From: Thermoleophilia bacterium
GTDB lineage: Bacteria > Actinomycetota > Thermoleophilia > Gaiellales > Gaiellaceae
DNA: 51,283 bases
NCBI GenBank assembly: GCA_025934995.1
Contig: JAICWC010000005.1
Coordinates: forward strand, 1-51,283
Direction of reading: 5' to 3'
The notes under the pieces are model-generated. The model did no database searches. It saw nothing but the letters and a program-made list of their open reading frames with translations, and was not told the origin of the DNA. The translations under genes and the position numbers were made by a program. The number at the start of each line of letters is the position of its first letter. The stretch's first letter is position 1. Below, one piece after another: positions 33,071 through 42,504 of the stretch.

Positions 33071-35719
33071 GTGCTGAAGGTTCGTCGGCTGCCGCTCGCG
33101 CTGTGCGCGTGCCTGGCGGCGCTAAGCGTTCCCGCCTTCGCGGGGGCAGATTCGCCAGGCTCGGTCGCGATCGCCTCGCCGGACAACGAGACGCCGACGG
33201 CATGGTTTGTCCAGCTATCCGGGCCGGCGATCGCGGAAGGTGGCAGCGCGGCGAGCGTAAAGTCCGGGCAGACCAGCTTCTTCGCGAACGCAAAGAGCCT
33301 CGGGATCGCCGTCGGCAAGCGCTACAGCTTCGGCACGTTGTGGAACGGCGTGTCGGTGAACGTCCCGTTGTCGCAGGCCGGGGCTCTCTCGACCGTTCCC
33401 GGCGTGACCGCGGTCTATCCCGTGCGCCCCTTCTCGTTTGCGCCGACGCAGCAGGGGACGATCAGCCCGGATGACCTCAGCTCGAACGCGATGATCGGCG
33501 CCGATCCGGAAGCCGGCGGTGTGGGCGCCGATCAGGGGCAGGGCGTGAAGGTCGCGGTCATCGACTCGGGCATCGACTACACGAATCCGGACCTCGGCGG
33601 CTGTGCGCACTTCGGGGACGCGAACTGCCGCGTCGTCGGCGGTTTCGACTTCGTCGGTGACTCGTACGACGACAGTTCCACCGACAAGGCCTTCCAGCCG
33701 GTGCCGCAGCCCGACCCAGATCCGGCGCCGTGCGACCCCAATACTGCCGACGCGATCGTCAGCGCGGGTCGCGCTTCGGTCTCGGACGCCGGCCACGGCA
33801 CGCACGTCGCGGGCATCATCGGCGCGAAGGCGGCGACTCCTGACGGCGTGACCGGAATCGCCCCGCGCGTGAGCTTCCTCGCGTACCGGGTCTTCGGCTG
33901 CGTCGGCTCGAGCGACAACGACAACATCGTCGCTGCGCTCGAGCGCGCCTACAAGGACGGCGCGCAGGTCGTGAACATGAGCATCGGCGACGACTACCAG
34001 TCTTGGCCGGAGGAGCCGACCGCTCAGGCCTCGGACGAGCTGGTCAAGAAAGGCGTCGTCGTCGTCGCTGCCGAGGGCAATGCCGGCGGCGTGAACACGG
34101 CGCTCTTCTCGGGCGGCGATCCGGCCGTCGGCAACGGCGTCATCGCCGTGGGTTCTGTCGACAACGCAAGCGCGTTCTTCCCCGAGTTCTCGGTCGCCGG
34201 CGTGCTGCATCCGGAGGTCCAGGCGGACGCGGCCCCGACCGCGCCGACGAGCGGGTCGGCGCCGATCGTCACGGTCCCCGACACGATCGGCTGCGTCGCC
34301 GAATCGGCCGGCAGCCTCACCGGCAAGATCGCTCTGATCAAGCGCGGCACCTGCTCGTTCTTCCAGAAGGCGTTCAATGCCCAGAACGCGGGGGCAGTCG
34401 CGGTCGTGCTCTACAACAACACGCTCGGCTTCATCACGCCGACCGTCGCCGGTGCGTCGCCGATCACGATCCCGGTGGTGCTCACTGGGTTGAGCGACGG
34501 GCAGGCGATTGCGGCAGCTGCTCCGACGACGCTGACGTGGACGACCCAGAGCGCGTTCATCCCACAGTCGACCGGTGGGCTCGTGTCGAGCTTCAGCTCG
34601 TGGGGGCCGACGGCCGAGCTCGGTCTGAAGCCGGACGTGGCGGCTCCGGGTGGCGAGATCCGCTCGACCTGGCCGGTCACGCAGTTCGGCGGCCACAACG
34701 TGATCAGCGGCACCTCGATGGCGTCCCCGCACGTCGCCGGCGCGGCGGCGCTGCTGCTGGCGGCAGGACGTCCAGCGGCGCAAGTGGCAACGCTGCTCTC
34801 GAACTACGCAGCGCCTGCCGTCTGGAGCGGAAACCCGGGCCTCGGGATCTTCGAATCGCCGCTTCGCGACGGTGCGGGCCTGATCAACGTAGCGAGGTCG
34901 ATCTCCGCCACCACGCTCGTCACGCCGCAGAAGCTCTCCCTCGGCGAGGGGCTCGGCGGCTCGCAAATCCTGACGCTGACGAACACCGGCAGCGGTCCGG
35001 TCACCTACGACCTGACGAGCTCGACGGCAATCAGCCCGTTCCCCGAGGACGCGACGTGGCCGAACGTGTTCGGCTTCGACGCATTCGAGGAGACGGTGCA
35101 CTTCTCGCAGCCGTCGGTGACGGTGCCCGCGGGCGGGCAAGCGACCGTCACGGCTTCTGTGAGCGTCGATCCGTCGACGCCCGACGGCGAGACCTACGGC
35201 GGCTACATCCAGCTCACCCCGCGAGGCAACGGCGACACCATCACCGTCCCCTTCGCCGGCTTCAAGGGCGACTACCAGGCACAGCGTGTGCTCACCGATG
35301 CCGGCAAGGGATACCCGTGGCTTGCCTCGAGCGACGGCACCACCTTCGACCAGATCACGACCGACGGGCACGTGTTCACGATGACGGGCACCGACTTCCC
35401 GACGCTCGTCTTCCATCTGAACCTGCCTGTTCCACAGCTGAACGTGCAGGTGGAGAACGCTGACGGCACGTTCGTGCACCCGGTGTTCAACTATGCGATC
35501 AAGGCGTCCTTCCTCGGACGTGATGGCTCGCCGTCCGGGTTCGAGACGTTCGCGTGGGACGGCAGTCGCGGCCAGGACAACGGCAACCAGAAGACGGGCG
35601 CGCTCCCGAACGGGACCTACATGCTGAAGCTGAGCGTGTTGAAACCCCTCGGCGATCCGAACAACCCGGCCGACTGGGAGTCGTTCACGACGCCGACGTT
35701 CACGGTCGCCCGGCCGTAG
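33071..35719 (+). CDS. Secreted subtilisin-like S8 serine protease with PA insert
   Basis: An 882-residue exported protease: signal peptide (LALCACLAALSVPAFAGA), an I9-like propeptide (about 40-120, ending TVPGVTAVYPV), then the catalytic domain with Asp165 (VAVIDSGIDYT), His242 (GHGTHVAGIIG) and Ser549 (SGTSMASPHVAGA). A protease-associated domain (GKIALIKRGTCSFFQKAF region) is inserted between His and Ser. After about residue 610 come Ig/Fn3-like domains (SVTVPAGGQATVTASVSV) and a C-terminal beta domain. GTG start behind GGAGGGG. Likely digests extracellular protein for nutrition. Confidence 0.93.
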   Translation: MLKVRRLPLALCACLAALSVPAFAGADSPGSVAIASPDNETPTAWFVQLSGPAIAEGGSAASVKSGQTSFFANAKSLGIAVGKRYSFGTLWNGVSVNVPLSQAGALSTVPGVTAVYPVRPFSFAPTQQGTISPDDLSSNAMIGADPEAGGVGADQGQGVKVAVIDSGIDYTNPDLGGCAHFGDANCRVVGGFDFVGDSYDDSSTDKAFQPVPQPDPDPAPCDPNTADAIVSAGRASVSDAGHGTHVAGIIGAKAATPDGVTGIAPRVSFLAYRVFGCVGSSDNDNIVAALERAYKDGAQVVNMSIGDDYQSWPEEPTAQASDELVKKGVVVVAAEGNAGGVNTALFSGGDPAVGNGVIAVGSVDNASAFFPEFSVAGVLHPEVQADAAPTAPTSGSAPIVTVPDTIGCVAESAGSLTGKIALIKRGTCSFFQKAFNAQNAGAVAVVLYNNTLGFITPTVAGASPITIPVVLTGLSDGQAIAAAAPTTLTWTTQSAFIPQSTGGLVSSFSSWGPTAELGLKPDVAAPGGEIRSTWPVTQFGGHNVISGTSMASPHVAGAAALLLAAGRPAAQVATLLSNYAAPAVWSGNPGLGIFESPLRDGAGLINVARSISATTLVTPQKLSLGEGLGGSQILTLTNTGSGPVTYDLTSSTAISPFPEDATWPNVFGFDAFEETVHFSQPSVTVPAGGQATVTASVSVDPSTPDGETYGGYIQLTPRGNGDTITVPFAGFKGDYQAQRVLTDAGKGYPWLASSDGTTFDQITTDGHVFTMTGTDFPTLVFHLNLPVPQLNVQVENADGTFVHPVFNYAIKASFLGRDGSPSGFETFAWDGSRGQDNGNQKTGALPNGTYMLKLSVLKPLGDPNNPADWESFTTPTFTVARP

Positions 35720-35729
35720 CAGTCGCGGG

Positions 35730-35763
35730 AGGGCGCAGAGAGCCTGACAGCTCTCTGCGCCCT
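35730..35763 (+). terminator. Strong hairpin after the S8 protease gene
   Basis: A perfect 14-bp stem AGGGCGCAGAGAGC/GCTCTCTGCGCCCT with loop CTGACA, 10 bases after the stop. No T run follows, so this is a U-less terminator-like hairpin. It also lies just past the end of the convergent lysR gene and may serve both strands. Confidence 0.75.
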
Positions 35764-35793
35764 ATCCGGCGCCGCGCGTCGCACCGCGCGGCC

Positions 35794-36705
35794 TCACGTC
35801 GCGTTGAGCGATCGCTCGCACACCGCGACGATCGTCTCGAGGACGACGGCGATCGAGTCAGCGAGCTGGCGGTCGCCATTCCAGCAGAGACAGATCGTTC
35901 GCGGCCGAATCGTCGGCTCGACGTCGTGGGCGTGGAGCGAGGGCCGCTCGACGATCGCCAGACGCGGGAGAAGCGCGACGCCGACGCCTGCTTCGACGAG
36001 CGAGTGGATCGTCGCCGCGTCGTCGTGTCGCAGGACCGGGCGCAGCGTCGTTCCGGAGACTGCGAGCTCGCGTTCGAGGTCGCGAAGATGGCACGAGGTG
36101 CGGTACGTGATGATCGGCAGCGCCGCGAGCGCCTCCCCCGAGATCACGCCTCGGCCGATGCGTGCGTCGTCGTCGCGGGCCAGGACCCGATACGGGTCGT
36201 GGAGCAGCTCCTGGTAGCGGACCGTCGGAAGGTCGGGGACCGTCTCGCTGAAGCCGATGTCGATGGCGCCCGAGAGCAGGTCTGCGACCGGGGTCGCCGT
36301 GTCGACGAGCTCGACACGAACCTCGCGGGGCGCCTTCTGGATCTCGGATAAAGCCGGCGCCAGAATGGTCGTGCTGACGCTCTGGAAGGTCCCGACCCGG
36401 ACGGTGGCCGCCCGTGAGCGCGCGCGATGAGCGAAGGCGCCCTCCGCCTCGGCGACGGAGCCGAGGACGCTTGCGGCGTGCTTGAGGAACACCTCTCCGG
36501 CAGGGGTGAGGCGCACGCTGCGAGCACCCGGCCCGCGCTCGACGAGCCGCTCGCCGACGCGCTGCTCGAGGAGCGAGATGTGCGCGGAGATCGCCGAGGG
36601 CGCGAAACCCACGCGCTTCGCCGTCGCCCGGAACGAGAGCTCTTCGGCGAGCACGCGAAACGTGTCGAGATGGCGCAACTCGATGTCGAGCCACGGAGAG
36701 GCCAT
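35794..36705 (-). CDS. LysR family transcriptional regulator
   Basis: A 303-residue LysR protein. The N-terminal helix-turn-helix is LDTFRVLAEELSFRATAKRV then FAPSAISAHISLLEQRVGERL, followed by VRLTPAGEVFLKHAASVL. The C-terminal effector domain begins TVRVGTFQSVSTTILAPAL and contains GEALAALPIITYRTSC. No divergent gene adjoins it; the convergent S8 protease is not an obvious target. The ligand is unknown. Confidence 0.9.
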   Translation of the reverse strand: MASPWLDIELRHLDTFRVLAEELSFRATAKRVGFAPSAISAHISLLEQRVGERLVERGPGARSVRLTPAGEVFLKHAASVLGSVAEAEGAFAHRARSRAATVRVGTFQSVSTTILAPALSEIQKAPREVRVELVDTATPVADLLSGAIDIGFSETVPDLPTVRYQELLHDPYRVLARDDDARIGRGVISGEALAALPIITYRTSCHLRDLERELAVSGTTLRPVLRHDDAATIHSLVEAGVGVALLPRLAIVERPSLHAHDVEPTIRPRTICLCWNGDRQLADSIAVVLETIVAVCERSLNAT

Positions 36706-36880
36706 CCCAACTATTCGCGAGGCGGGCGAAAGCGGTTTCGGGCGACCCGGCGTCGAAGTCGGTCGAGGCGTCAGCGACCGCTACCAGGCTGCTCTCTGGG
36801 CAAAGCAGCACGGCCTCGGCTGAGTTCGCGGCGGCGAACGTCGCGACCTCGCTGCGACGCGTCTCGAGGCGCGGTCCCGC

Positions 36881-37540
36881 CTACGCAGCTTCGCCGGGGA
36901 TGACGAGCCCGGTCTCGTAGGCAAGCACAACCGCTTGCGCCCGGTCGTGGAGATCGAGCTTCTGGAAGACACGGGCCACGTGCGTCTTCACGGTCGCCTC
37001 GCCGAGCACGAGCTCGCGCGCGATCTCTCCGTTCGAGAGGCCGCGTGCGAGCAGGCGCAGCACCTCGAGCTCGCGCGGTGTCAGCTCGACGAGCGCCGCC
37101 GGCTGCTCGCTCGCAGGCGGCCTGCGCGCGTAGTCGGCGATCAGCCGCCGCGTGATCGAGGGCGACAGCAGCGCCTCGCCGGCGGCGACCACGCGCACCG
37201 CGTGCAACAACTCGTCGGCGCCTGCGTCCTTGAGCAGGAAGCCGCTCGCTCCCGCCCGCAGCGCCTCGTAGACGTATTCGTCGAGGTCGAACGTCGTCAG
37301 CATCAACACACGCGGCGCGCGTGGAAGCGCAGTGAGACGCCTTGTCGCCTCGATCCCGTCGAGGTTCGGCATGCGGATGTCCATGAGCACCACGTCGGGG
37401 CGCCTCTCCGGAACGAGCTCGACCGTTTCGACCCCGTCACCGGCCTCGCCGACGACCTCGAGGTCGGGCTCGGCGTCGAGGATGACGCGGAAGCCGGTGC
37501 GGACGAGCGCCTGGTCGTCCGCGATCAGGACGCGGATCAT
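36881..37540 (-). CDS. NarL-type response regulator
   Basis: A 219-residue regulator. The receiver domain has acidic pocket ADD (8-9), phospho-acceptor Asp54 (VVLMDIRMP) and Lys in GFLLKDAG. The LuxR-type DNA-binding domain is LTPRELEVLRLLARGLSNGE then IARELVLGEATVKTHVARVF. ATG start overlaps the histidine kinase stop by four bases. Cytoplasmic partner of the kinase at 37537-38721; targets unknown, the divergent membrane protein gene at 38854 being the nearest candidate. Confidence 0.93.
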   Translation of the reverse strand: MIRVLIADDQALVRTGFRVILDAEPDLEVVGEAGDGVETVELVPERRPDVVLMDIRMPNLDGIEATRRLTALPRAPRVLMLTTFDLDEYVYEALRAGASGFLLKDAGADELLHAVRVVAAGEALLSPSITRRLIADYARRPPASEQPAALVELTPRELEVLRLLARGLSNGEIARELVLGEATVKTHVARVFQKLDLHDRAQAVVLAYETGLVIPGEAA

Positions 37541-38721
37541 CCGACGGCGAGGGGCAGTCGCGCCCGCACAGTGAAGCCATGGCCGTTGCGACTGCCTGCC
37601 TCGAGTAGCCCGCCGTAGAGCGCGACCCGCTCCCGCATCCCGACCAGCCCGTGCCCGCCGCCGTTCGCACGCGTGTGCGGCCCCACGCCGTTGTCGAGGA
37701 TCTCGACCTCGACCGCCGCTGCGTCGTAGCGGACGATCACCTCGGCCTCGGCCCGACCGGCGTGCTTGAGCGTGTTCGTCAGCGCCTCCTGCACGATTCG
37801 GTAGGCGGAGAGATCGACTCCGGCCGGCAGCGGCACCGGTTCGCCCTCGATGCGCAGGTCGACCCGCAGGCCGGCCTCCCGCACCTGTCCGAGCAGTGTC
37901 TCCAGCGACCCGAGGCCCGGCTGTGGCGCGGTCGCCGCGTGCTCCTCGCCTCCGCGGAGGACGCCGAGCAGCCGACGCAACTCGACGAGCGCCTCCCTGC
38001 CGGTGGCTTCGATCGAGTTGAACGTGTCACGCAAGCCGTTCGGCTCCGCGAGCAGCCGCGGCCCGGCCTGCGCCTGCACGACCATGACGCTGACCGAGTG
38101 CGCGACCACGTCGTGCAGCTCACGAGCGATCCGCGCCCGCTCGGCGACGACCGCCTCGCGCGCAGCGAGATCGCGCTCCCGCTCGGCGAGCGCGACTCGG
38201 CGCTCCCGGTCGCCGAGCACACGCCGCACGAGCAGCATGACGACGAGCGTTGCGATGGTGAAGAAGGCGGCGCTGCTGCCGCCGAAGCCGTGCGGCCCGG
38301 CGGTATCCGCGCCGAAGCTGAGCAGGAGCAGGCCGGTTCCGAGCGTGAAGCGCCGAGTCGAGGTCCAGGCGGTCAGCGCGTAGAGCGCGCACAGCCAGCC
38401 GACCGAGGCGGCGATGATCTGCGGATCTCCGGCCAGCCCGGCCTGGAGTGCGAACGCCCACCCGACGCCGACGCCGACCGCCAGCGGCCAACGTCGGCGG
38501 ACGGCCACCGAGGCGGTAGCGATAACCGAGACGGCGGCGGCGAGGGCGCGGTTGTGGTCGGCATGGTTTCCGTTGCCGAGCCAGACCTCGAGCTGCGCGG
38601 CGACCGTCAGCGCCACGGCGACGATCAGATCGAGCCGCTCGGGATCGATCGGGAGCCGGACAGGGCGGACGGCGAGGGTCTGCACGCCGACAACGGTAGT
38701 GGGGTGAGTCGCCGCTGTCAT
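37537..38721 (-). CDS. Sensor histidine kinase, NarL-partner (HisKA_3) class
   Basis: About 394 residues. The N-terminal half has five or six membrane helices without an obvious extracellular domain (LIVAVALTVAAQLEVW, LAVGVGVGWAFALQAG, FFTIATLVVMLLVRRV). HisKA_3 follows with RARIARELHDVVAHSVSVMV (phospho-His in ELHD) and an ATPase domain with LDNGVGPHTRANGGGHGLVGMRERV in pieces (NGVGP, GGGHGLVGM). I use the ATG at 38719-38721 over the adjoining TTG. Forms an operon with the response regulator. Confidence 0.9.
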   Translation of the reverse strand: MTAATHPTTVVGVQTLAVRPVRLPIDPERLDLIVAVALTVAAQLEVWLGNGNHADHNRALAAAVSVIATASVAVRRRWPLAVGVGVGWAFALQAGLAGDPQIIAASVGWLCALYALTAWTSTRRFTLGTGLLLLSFGADTAGPHGFGGSSAAFFTIATLVVMLLVRRVLGDRERRVALAERERDLAAREAVVAERARIARELHDVVAHSVSVMVVQAQAGPRLLAEPNGLRDTFNSIEATGREALVELRRLLGVLRGGEEHAATAPQPGLGSLETLLGQVREAGLRVDLRIEGEPVPLPAGVDLSAYRIVQEALTNTLKHAGRAEAEVIVRYDAAAVEVEILDNGVGPHTRANGGGHGLVGMRERVALYGGLLEAGSRNGHGFTVRARLPLAVG

Positions 38722-38853
38722 CAAGCGCAGGGATGAGCCGGAGTGCCGAAAGATCCCTCTCCAGGGCTACCCACGTTCGCCTCCCGCGACGACGACGCGC
38801 CGGCGGGACGGCCGTAGCGTCCGCCGAGTCAACAACCTCGAAGGAGACACGAC

Positions 38854-39519
38854 ATGACCGCACGTCTGCACGACCGCTGGTTCGCCGTCTGCGGGATCGC
38901 CTTTGTCATCCTGGAGCTGGGCGGCACGCTTCTCTCGATGGCGAGCGGCAAGACGCACGACCTCACGGTCGGCAGCTCGACCGCGGCGATCTCCCGCGCG
39001 ATCGCGACACCGGTCGGCACCGGCGTCTGGGCCGGGGCCTACATGGAGCTGCTCAGCGTCGGCTTCTTCCTCGCCTTCGCCGTCTGGCTCGCCGAGCGGC
39101 TCGGCGGCGGCACACTCGGCTCGATCGTCCGGCTGGCGGCCGCCGCAACCGCCGGCGGCGGGCTCGTCTCGCTCGCGTTCATCAACGTCATCTCGTACCG
39201 GGCGGGACACGGGATGGGGATGGACGTGGCGAAGACGCTCGTCACCGCCTCGGAGGCGGTCTACGTCGGCACGTGGATCTTCACCGCGACCTTGCTCGCC
39301 GCCGCCGGCCTGCTCGCACTTCGGGTCGGCAGGCGTGCGATCGGCTGGTCGGCGGTCGCGATCGTCGCGTACACGCTCGTGCTGACGCCGCTCTCATTCG
39401 ATGGAGCCGGGCAGTTTTCGCAGCTGCTCTACCTCGCCTGGGTGGTCGTCACCTGCATCGCGCTCGGACGCGCACCGCGCGAGCAGTCCGCCGCCTCCGT
39501 CGCCGTCCAGCACGCCTGA
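38854..39519 (+). CDS. Multi-pass membrane protein of unknown function (DUF4386-like)
   Basis: A 221-residue protein with about six hydrophobic segments, starting RWFAVCGIAFVILELGGTLL and including MELLSVGFFLAFAVWLAERL and a C-terminal LLYLAWVVVTCIALGRAP. The layout resembles DUF4386-type proteins, but I am not certain. AAGGAGA precedes the ATG. It is divergent from the two-component operon 132 bases away and may be controlled by it. Confidence 0.7.
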   Translation: MTARLHDRWFAVCGIAFVILELGGTLLSMASGKTHDLTVGSSTAAISRAIATPVGTGVWAGAYMELLSVGFFLAFAVWLAERLGGGTLGSIVRLAAAATAGGGLVSLAFINVISYRAGHGMGMDVAKTLVTASEAVYVGTWIFTATLLAAAGLLALRVGRRAIGWSAVAIVAYTLVLTPLSFDGAGQFSQLLYLAWVVVTCIALGRAPREQSAASVAVQHA

Positions 39520-39590
39520 CGGCTCTGCAGCCGGCGCATGCGCCGCGAAGGGGCCCGCCTGCCTCAGGCGGTCCTCTTCGCCGCGCGTGG

Positions 39591-41045
39591 TCAGATACGG
39601 CCGTACCCCTCCGCTCGCGGTAGGTCGACGAAGAACGTCGTGCCTCGCTCCCGCGAGAGCAGTCCGATGCGGCCGTCCATCCTCTGGATCAGCTCGCGGG
39701 CGATGTAGAGCCCGAGACCTGTGCCGCCGACGCCGCTTTGCTGTGCCGGGTCGAGTCGGAAGAACTTTTCGAAGATGCGGTCGCGGTCGCCCTCGGGTAT
39801 GCCGGGGCCGTCGTCGGAGACCGTGATCCTGACCGCGACCTCGCGTGGGGACGCCGCCAGCCGCACCGGGCCGGGGGAGTACTTGAGCGCGTTGTCGACG
39901 AGGTTCGCGACCACCTGGCGCAGACGGTCGAGGTCTGCGCGCACGACGAGGCCCGTCTCGGTCTCGACGACGATTCGCCTTCGGTCGTCGGGGCCGACGC
40001 CTCGGACGACCGCGTCGAGAATCTCGGTGCAATCGACGCTTCGCACCTGGGGGTCGAAAACGTGTTCGTCGATCTGGCCTGCGAGAAGGATCTGGTCGAG
40101 TACCTTCTCGAGCCGCTGAGACTGTTCGACGATCATCGAGACCAGCGCGAGTCGCTGCGCTTCCGGGAGGTCGTTGTAACGACCCTGGAGCGTCTGGGCT
40201 GCGCCGAGCGTTCCGGTGAGCGGCGTTCGCAGCTCGTGCGAGACGATGGCGACCAGGTCGGAGCGGACCTGGTCGAGCCGGTGCTCCCCGGTGACGTCGC
40301 GAATCGTGTAGACAACCGCAGCGCCCGCCTGCGCTGCGGTGACCGAGAGCCACACGTCCCCTTGGTCGCGCCGTAGGGGAACAACGTGCGCGGCGTGCGC
40401 CTCGTCGTCACCGGCGATTGCGACTTGGATTGCGAGCGCCTCCCAGCCGCCCAGGGCTTCCGTTGCCGGGCGTGACACGGCGGCGGCGGCGGAGACGTCG
40501 AAGATCCTCTCGGCTGCGTGGTTCATGAGCTGAACCTCGCCCCCGTCTCCGATCAGAACCACGCCCTCTGCGATGTGTTCGAGGGCCTGTGCGGCTCGCG
40601 CGCGCGACTCGGCGTCCGCGCGCGCGGCGAGGAGCTCGCGCTCGTAGCGGCGTCGTTCCGACGCGTCGAACGCGGTTGTGCGGACGGCGCGCGGCTTCCC
40701 GCCGTCGTCGGCGACGAGCGTCGAGTTCATGAGGACGGGAAGCCGTGTGCCGTCGGCCCGGACGAGCTCGAGAGCGATCTCCCGCACCTCCCCTTGCATC
40801 TGCAGCAGGGGCGCGTAATGCGTCTCGTAGTAGATCTGCGCACCCGGCGGCAGCAGGTCGTGCAGACGCTTTCGGCCGACCAGCTCCTCACGCTCGTATC
40901 CGGTCCACCGAAGCAGCGTCTGATTCACGCGAACGAGCGTCCCGTCGAGCAGCGACGTGAGGTACGCAGCAGGAGCGTTCTCGTACAGATCTTCGGCGCT
41001 GTCGCGCAGCAGTTCCTCCGGGAGGACGTCGCCCATCGGCTCCAT
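39591..41045 (-). CDS. PAS-domain sensor histidine kinase, RsbQ partner candidate
   Basis: A 484-residue soluble kinase. PAS 1 (about 15-135): YENAPAAYLTSLLDGTLVRVN, WTGYEREELVGRK. PAS 2 (about 150-260): LEHIAEGVVLIGDGGEVQLM, AERIFDVSAAAAV. HisKA has VAIVSHELRTPLTGTLGAAQ (phospho-His), and HATPase_c has VANLVDNALKYS, DDGPGIPEGDRDRIFEKF and GGTGLGLYIARELIQRMDG. No membrane helices. The RsbQ-like hydrolase gene lies 27 bases upstream in the same operon, so the PAS domain may receive a small-molecule product from it. No response regulator is adjacent. Confidence 0.9.
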   Translation of the reverse strand: MEPMGDVLPEELLRDSAEDLYENAPAAYLTSLLDGTLVRVNQTLLRWTGYEREELVGRKRLHDLLPPGAQIYYETHYAPLLQMQGEVREIALELVRADGTRLPVLMNSTLVADDGGKPRAVRTTAFDASERRRYERELLAARADAESRARAAQALEHIAEGVVLIGDGGEVQLMNHAAERIFDVSAAAAVSRPATEALGGWEALAIQVAIAGDDEAHAAHVVPLRRDQGDVWLSVTAAQAGAAVVYTIRDVTGEHRLDQVRSDLVAIVSHELRTPLTGTLGAAQTLQGRYNDLPEAQRLALVSMIVEQSQRLEKVLDQILLAGQIDEHVFDPQVRSVDCTEILDAVVRGVGPDDRRRIVVETETGLVVRADLDRLRQVVANLVDNALKYSPGPVRLAASPREVAVRITVSDDGPGIPEGDRDRIFEKFFRLDPAQQSGVGGTGLGLYIARELIQRMDGRIGLLSRERGTTFFVDLPRAEGYGRI

Positions 41046-41072
41046 GTCACAAGCCCGCGAGGAAGGGCGACG

Positions 41073-41864
41073 TTAGAGGAACCTCTTGATCGCTGCGACG
41101 GTTTCCTCCGGCGCGCTGAGGTTCGGACAATGCCCCTTCGCTTGCAGGTGCACGAGCTCGCTGCCCGGCAACTGCTCGTGCACGAACTCCCCGACCGCGC
41201 GGGGGGCGATGATGTCGTCGCTGCACTGGAGAACGAGCGACGGCGTCGTCACCCGACGCAGGTCGGCGCGGTTGTCGGACAGGAACGTCACGCGAGCGAA
41301 CTGGCGTGCGATCTCCGGATCCGTTCGGCAGAAGCTGTTGGTGAGCTCCTCGCTCAAGTCCGGCCGGTCGGGTCGGCCCATGATTGCGGGTGCATAGGTC
41401 TGCGACCAGCCGAGGAAGTTGCTGTCGAGCGCATCCAGCAGGCCTTCGATGTCCGTGCGTGTGAAACCGCCTTGGTACCCGTCGTCGTCGATGTAACGAG
41501 GGGATGGGCCAACGAGGATCAGCTTCGCGAACCGCTCGGGCTCCCGTGCTGCGGCGAGGACGCCGATCATCGCGCTGACCGAGTGGCCGACGAAGATGAC
41601 GTCGCGCAGCTCCAACTCGCGGCAGATCTCGAGCACGTCGGCGGCGTAGCCGTCGAGGGATGCGTACTTCGTCCGGTCGTAGGCGCGGAGGTCGGACCCA
41701 CCCGCGCCGACGTGGTCGAAGAGCACAATCCGATAGTCGTCGGCGAACGCCGGAGCGACGTGCCTCCACATGTTCTGGTCGCAGCCGAACCCGTGCGCGA
41801 ACATCATCGGCCGGCCGCGCGCAGCGCCGCCGACCGACACGTTGTTGCGAGCCTGGACGCCCAC
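41073..41864 (-). CDS. rsbQ: RsbQ-like alpha/beta hydrolase
   Basis: A 263-residue protein very close in layout to Bacillus RsbQ, and related to the plant KAI2/D14 receptors. The opening MMFAHGFGCDQNMWRHVAPA is nearly the RsbQ signature. Catalytic triad: Ser95 (FVGHSVSAMIG), Asp216 or Asp217 (CSDDIIAP) and His245 (AKGHCPNLS), matching Ser96/Asp219/His247 of RsbQ. RsbQ is needed for PAS-phosphatase RsbP to sense energy stress; here the downstream PAS protein is a histidine kinase instead. GTG start without a strong ribosome site. Confidence 0.88.
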   Translation of the reverse strand: MGVQARNNVSVGGAARGRPMMFAHGFGCDQNMWRHVAPAFADDYRIVLFDHVGAGGSDLRAYDRTKYASLDGYAADVLEICRELELRDVIFVGHSVSAMIGVLAAAREPERFAKLILVGPSPRYIDDDGYQGGFTRTDIEGLLDALDSNFLGWSQTYAPAIMGRPDRPDLSEELTNSFCRTDPEIARQFARVTFLSDNRADLRRVTTPSLVLQCSDDIIAPRAVGEFVHEQLPGSELVHLQAKGHCPNLSAPEETVAAIKRFL

Positions 41865-41933
41865 CGGGCACCAATCGTAGACGCCCCCCTTGAGTCATAG
41901 GCAGCAGGGCACAACGCGCGTTAGCTTCTTCCA

Positions 41934-42386
41934 ATGGTTGAGATCACGAGCGCACGCGTGCGGCTCAGGCCGTTCGGGAGCGACGACCTCACGACCTTCG
42001 CCGCCTACCGATGCGACCCCGAAGTCGCGCGCTACCAGTCGTGGGATTCCACCTACTCGATGACCGACGCCCACCGCTTCTTCGAGTCGCAGACGAGCCT
42101 CGTGTTCGGCCTGCCCGGAGACTGGTTCCAGTTGGCGATCGTCGATCGCAAGGTTGGCACTCTTTGCGGGGATTGCGCGGTACGCGTGACGGCGGATCAG
42201 CCGGAAACCGCCGAGGTCGGGATCACGCTCGCGCGGACGAGTCAAGGCAGGGGATTGGCGACCGAGGCGCTCATCGCCCTCCTGACCGGACTCTTCGTCG
42301 AGGCCGACTGGTTCAAGGGCGAGTGGTCGACGCTGCGCATCTACGCGATGCTGAATCGGGAGTGGCGCGACCCGCGGCGGGGGTAG
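41934..42386 (+). CDS. GNAT acetyltransferase with probable internal deletion
   Basis: A 150-residue RimJ/RimL-like GNAT protein. VRLRPFGSDDLTTFAAYRCD and VGITLARTSQGRGLATEALIAL (the QGRGLA acetyl-CoA loop) are normal. Then GLFVEADWFKGEWSTLRIYAML joins directly; in relatives about 35-40 residues with the LHRV-x-A...N-x-A-S...LEKLGF part lie between ALLTGLF and VEADWFKGEW. The frame is kept, so the protein lacks the last core strand and helix. Probably nonfunctional, or an assembly error. Divergent from rsbQ. Confidence 0.7.
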   Translation: MVEITSARVRLRPFGSDDLTTFAAYRCDPEVARYQSWDSTYSMTDAHRFFESQTSLVFGLPGDWFQLAIVDRKVGTLCGDCAVRVTADQPETAEVGITLARTSQGRGLATEALIALLTGLFVEADWFKGEWSTLRIYAMLNREWRDPRRG

Positions 42387-42504
42387 GGGGCAAGCGCCGC
42401 TGACCGACCATCCGGTGCTCCGGAGCCGAAGCGCCTCCGCCAGCTCCGCCTTCCTTGCTCCGAGCAAGCACGCAGCGGTCTCGTCGAGTTCTTGCGTGAC
42501 GCTC

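Noticed and set aside
33215-35479. 754-residue minus-strand ORF opposite the S8 protease
   Set aside because: Antisense shadow; the protease has signal peptide and full catalytic triad.
36706-36880. Additional small gene between the lysR and response regulator genes
   Set aside because: ORFs present are antisense continuations with no ribosome site or recognisable sequence.
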